Shown here piece by piece: positions 62,143 through 64,000 of a DNA stretch of 64,000 nt (positions within the stretch are counted from its first letter, which is position 1; each line of letters begins with the position of its first letter). Made by a program: the position numbers and the translations under genes. Under the pieces are notes generated by a model, which saw only the letters and a list, made by a program, of their open reading frames with translations, ran no database searches and had not been told where the DNA came from. The DNA is from Streptomyces huasconensis (GTDB taxonomy: Bacteria > Actinomycetota > Actinomycetes > Streptomycetales > Streptomycetaceae), in the NCBI GenBank assembly GCA_004010275.1, contig RBWT01000004.1, forward strand, positions 48,462 through 112,461, read 5' to 3'.

Positions 62143-64000
62143 CGATCGACCCGCGCCTGCTTCGGTACGCCCGTGCCACCCGTTTCTTCCTCGTCGCGGT
62201 GGTGGTCCTGGGGTTGGCCGGGGCAGGGCTGGTCATCGGCCAGGCGATGCTCATCGCCGAGATCGTGGTGGGCGCCTTCCAGAAGGGCCTCTCCGTAGGC
62301 GACCTGGGCACGCCGCTGCTGCTGCTCGCCTTGGTCGCGGCGGGGCGGGGCCTGGTCTCCTGGCTGACCGAACTCGCCGCGCTCCGGGCGAGCGCGGCGG
62401 TCAAGTCCGAGCTGCGGGGGCGGCTGCTGGAGCGGGCGGGGGAGCTGGGGCCCGGCTGGTTGAGCGGGCAGCGGACCGGCTCCCTGGTCTCGCTCGCCAC
62501 GCGTGGCGTGGACGCACTCGACGACTACTTCTCGCGCTATCTGCCGCAGCTGGGGCTCGCGGTGGTGGTGCCCGTGGCGGTGCTCGCCCGCATCGTGACG
62601 GAGGACTGGGTCTCGGCGGCGATCATCGTCGTGACGCTGCCCCTGATCCCGGTCTTCATGATCCTGATCGGCTGGGCGACGCAGAACCGCATGGACCGTC
62701 AGTGGCGGCTGCTCTCCCGGCTCTCGGGGCACTTCCTCGATGTCGTGGCGGGCCTGCCCACCCTGAAGGTGTTCGGCCGCGCCAAGGCGCAGGCCGACTC
62801 GATCCGGAAGATCACCGGCGAGTACCGGCAGGCGACGATGCGCACCCTGCGCATCGCCTTCCTGTCCTCCTTCGCCCTGGAGCTGCTCGCCACGATCTCG
62901 GTCGCGCTGGTCGCGGTGACCATCGGCATGCGGCTCGTCCACGGCGAGATGGATTTGTACGTCGGTCTCGTCATCCTGGTCCTCGCGCCCGAGGCCTATC
63001 TGCCGCTGCGCCAGGTCGGGGCGCAGTACCACGCGGCGGCGGAGGGGCTTGCCGCCGCCGAGGAGATCTTCGAGGTCCTGGAGACCCCGGTGCCGGTCGC
63101 CGGGACGGGGGCGGCGCCCACGGGTGTGCTGAGCGTGGAGGGCGTGACGGTCCGGTATCCGGGGCGGGCGTCGGACGCGGTCTCGGGGGCGACGTTCGAG
63201 GTGGCGCCCGGGGAGACCGTGGCGCTTGTCGGCCCCAGCGGGGTGGGCAAGTCGACCTTGCTGAACGTGGTGCTCGGCTTCGTGCGGCCCACCGAGGGGC
63301 GGGTGCGCGTCGGGGGTGTCGACCTCGCCGACGTCTCCCCCGAGCGGTGGCGTGAGCGCGTCGCGTGGGTGCCGCAGCGGCCGCACCTCTTCGCCGGGAC
63401 CATCGCGGAGAACGTACGACTCGCCCGGCCCGACGCGTCCGACGCGCAGGTACGGGAGGCCCTACGGGACGCGGGCGCCCTGGAGTTCGTGGACGCGCTG
63501 CCCGCCGGGGCCGGGACTCCGCTAGGGGAGGACGGCGCCGGACTCTCCGCCGGGCAGCGGCAGCGGCTGGCGCTGCGCGGGCGTTCCTGGCCGACCGGCC
63601 CGTGGTGCTCCTCGACGAGCCGACGGCTGCGCTGGACGGCGGGACCGAGGCCGAGGTGGTCGAGGCCGTCCGACGGCTGGCCGTCGGACGAACCGTCCTG
63701 CTGGTCGTGCACCGGCCCGCGCTGTTGGCCGTGGCGGACCGGGTGGTGCGGCTGCGGCTGGAGGCCGCGGGCTCGGGTGACGGGGCCTCCGCCGCCCTGC
63801 AGCCGGGGCCGCGCTCGGATGTGTCGGTCCTTGGTGTGACGGGTGGCAGGGGGCGGGATGCGGCGTTGGCCGGGGTGCCGGTTGAGCGGGTGGGTGGTTC
63901 TGGGGCGGGTGGATCGTGGCGCGGGTGGTTCTGGGGCGGGCAGCTCCTGGGGTGGATGGCTCCGGGGTGGGGTGGTTCTGGCACGGGTGGCTCCGGGGCG
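62136..64000 (+). pseudogene. cydCD: CydCD fused ABC exporter, frameshifted and cut by the window end
   Basis: ABC exporter needed to assemble cytochrome bd (CydD and CydC halves fused in actinobacteria). The CydD transmembrane part and ATPase are seen: Walker A GPSGVGKST (about 366) and signature LSAGQRQRLAL (about 470). Right after this the frame breaks at 63575/63576: one missing G (CTG GCG read as CTGCG) displaces ARAFLADRPVVLLDEPTAALD into another frame. The gene continues into a Gly/Trp-rich linker at the window edge; CydC is outside. Start GTG 62136 is spaced ten bases from GGAAGG. GTG 62127 is only one base from it. Confidence 0.85.
63880..64000 (+). repeat. GGTGGTTCTGGGGCG-type degenerate repeats in the CydD-CydC linker
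   Basis: Imperfect repeats of GGTGGTTCTGGGGCGGG and GGTGGCTCC that run to the window end. The reading frame changes between units (GGSGAG then WGGQLLGW), so further indels are possible here. Confidence 0.55.

Overview
The window is GC-rich actinobacterial DNA, almost certainly from the core of a Streptomyces chromosome close to oriC. The evidence is the gene order (trxA-trxB-antisigma-sigM-pseudokinase-murJ-DUF6049-pcnA, then ino1-padR-PBP, femX, rpsF-ssb-rpsR-rplI, dnaB, ssgR-ssgA, thiC, hisC, cydABCD), which I recall as the S. coelicolor SCO3888-SCO3947 interval, together with the SsgA sporulation protein. The DNA also carries ten exact copies of the Streptomyces parS centromere 14-mer (GTTTCACGTGAAAC) and two near copies. 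parAB should lie just left of base 1.

Layout. 1-12.3 kb: an acetyltransferase, then a long leftward series ending in thioredoxin reductase and thioredoxin, which have their own SigR-type promoter. Upstream of them lie sigM with its anti-sigma factor, a MurJ-partner pseudokinase, MurJ and a DUF6049 membrane protein. The tRNA CCA enzyme pcnA faces them. 12.3-23.9 kb: an LppU-like membrane protein, an MFS exporter, inositol-phosphate synthase with a PadR regulator, a bifunctional penicillin-binding protein, a GT87-type membrane glycosyltransferase, a PLP racemase-fold protein, FemX and a small membrane protein, so mainly envelope building. 23.9-29.3 kb: rpsF-ssb-rpsR-rplI, a MATE exporter and the replicative helicase dnaB, with a DnaA-box cluster in front of dnaB. 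29.3-47 kb: a more variable stretch of regulators each paired with an enzyme or exporter (MerR/ABC, MerR/SDR, MarR/MFS, LysR, Nudix, HAD, flavohaemoprotein, PLP lyase). 47-54.4 kb: ssgR-ssgA (sporulation), a YibE/F membrane protein, and thiC under a TPP riboswitch. 54.4-64 kb: a PPP-type phosphoesterase, a LacI regulator, hisC, and the Rex-controlled cytochrome bd genes cydA-cydB-cydCD, cut by the window end.

The main theme is chromosome organisation laid over housekeeping genes. parS sites are threaded between and even inside genes, often beside or within terminator hairpins, and two overlap the start codons of genes. A second theme is local regulation readable from the DNA: SigR, MerR (two), PadR, MarR, LysR and Rex sites and a TPP riboswitch.

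A caution applies to the whole window. At least five conserved genes (murJ, the GT87 gene, ssb, an ABC permease, cydCD) contain a single-frame break, usually one base in a G/C-rich stretch, and two more (YibE/F, dienelactone hydrolase family) probably do. Since ssb and its acidic tip are essential, I think most are sequencing or assembly indels rather than real mutations. No tRNA, rRNA, CRISPR array, insertion sequence or prophage was found, and no wholly new multi-gene system was recognised.
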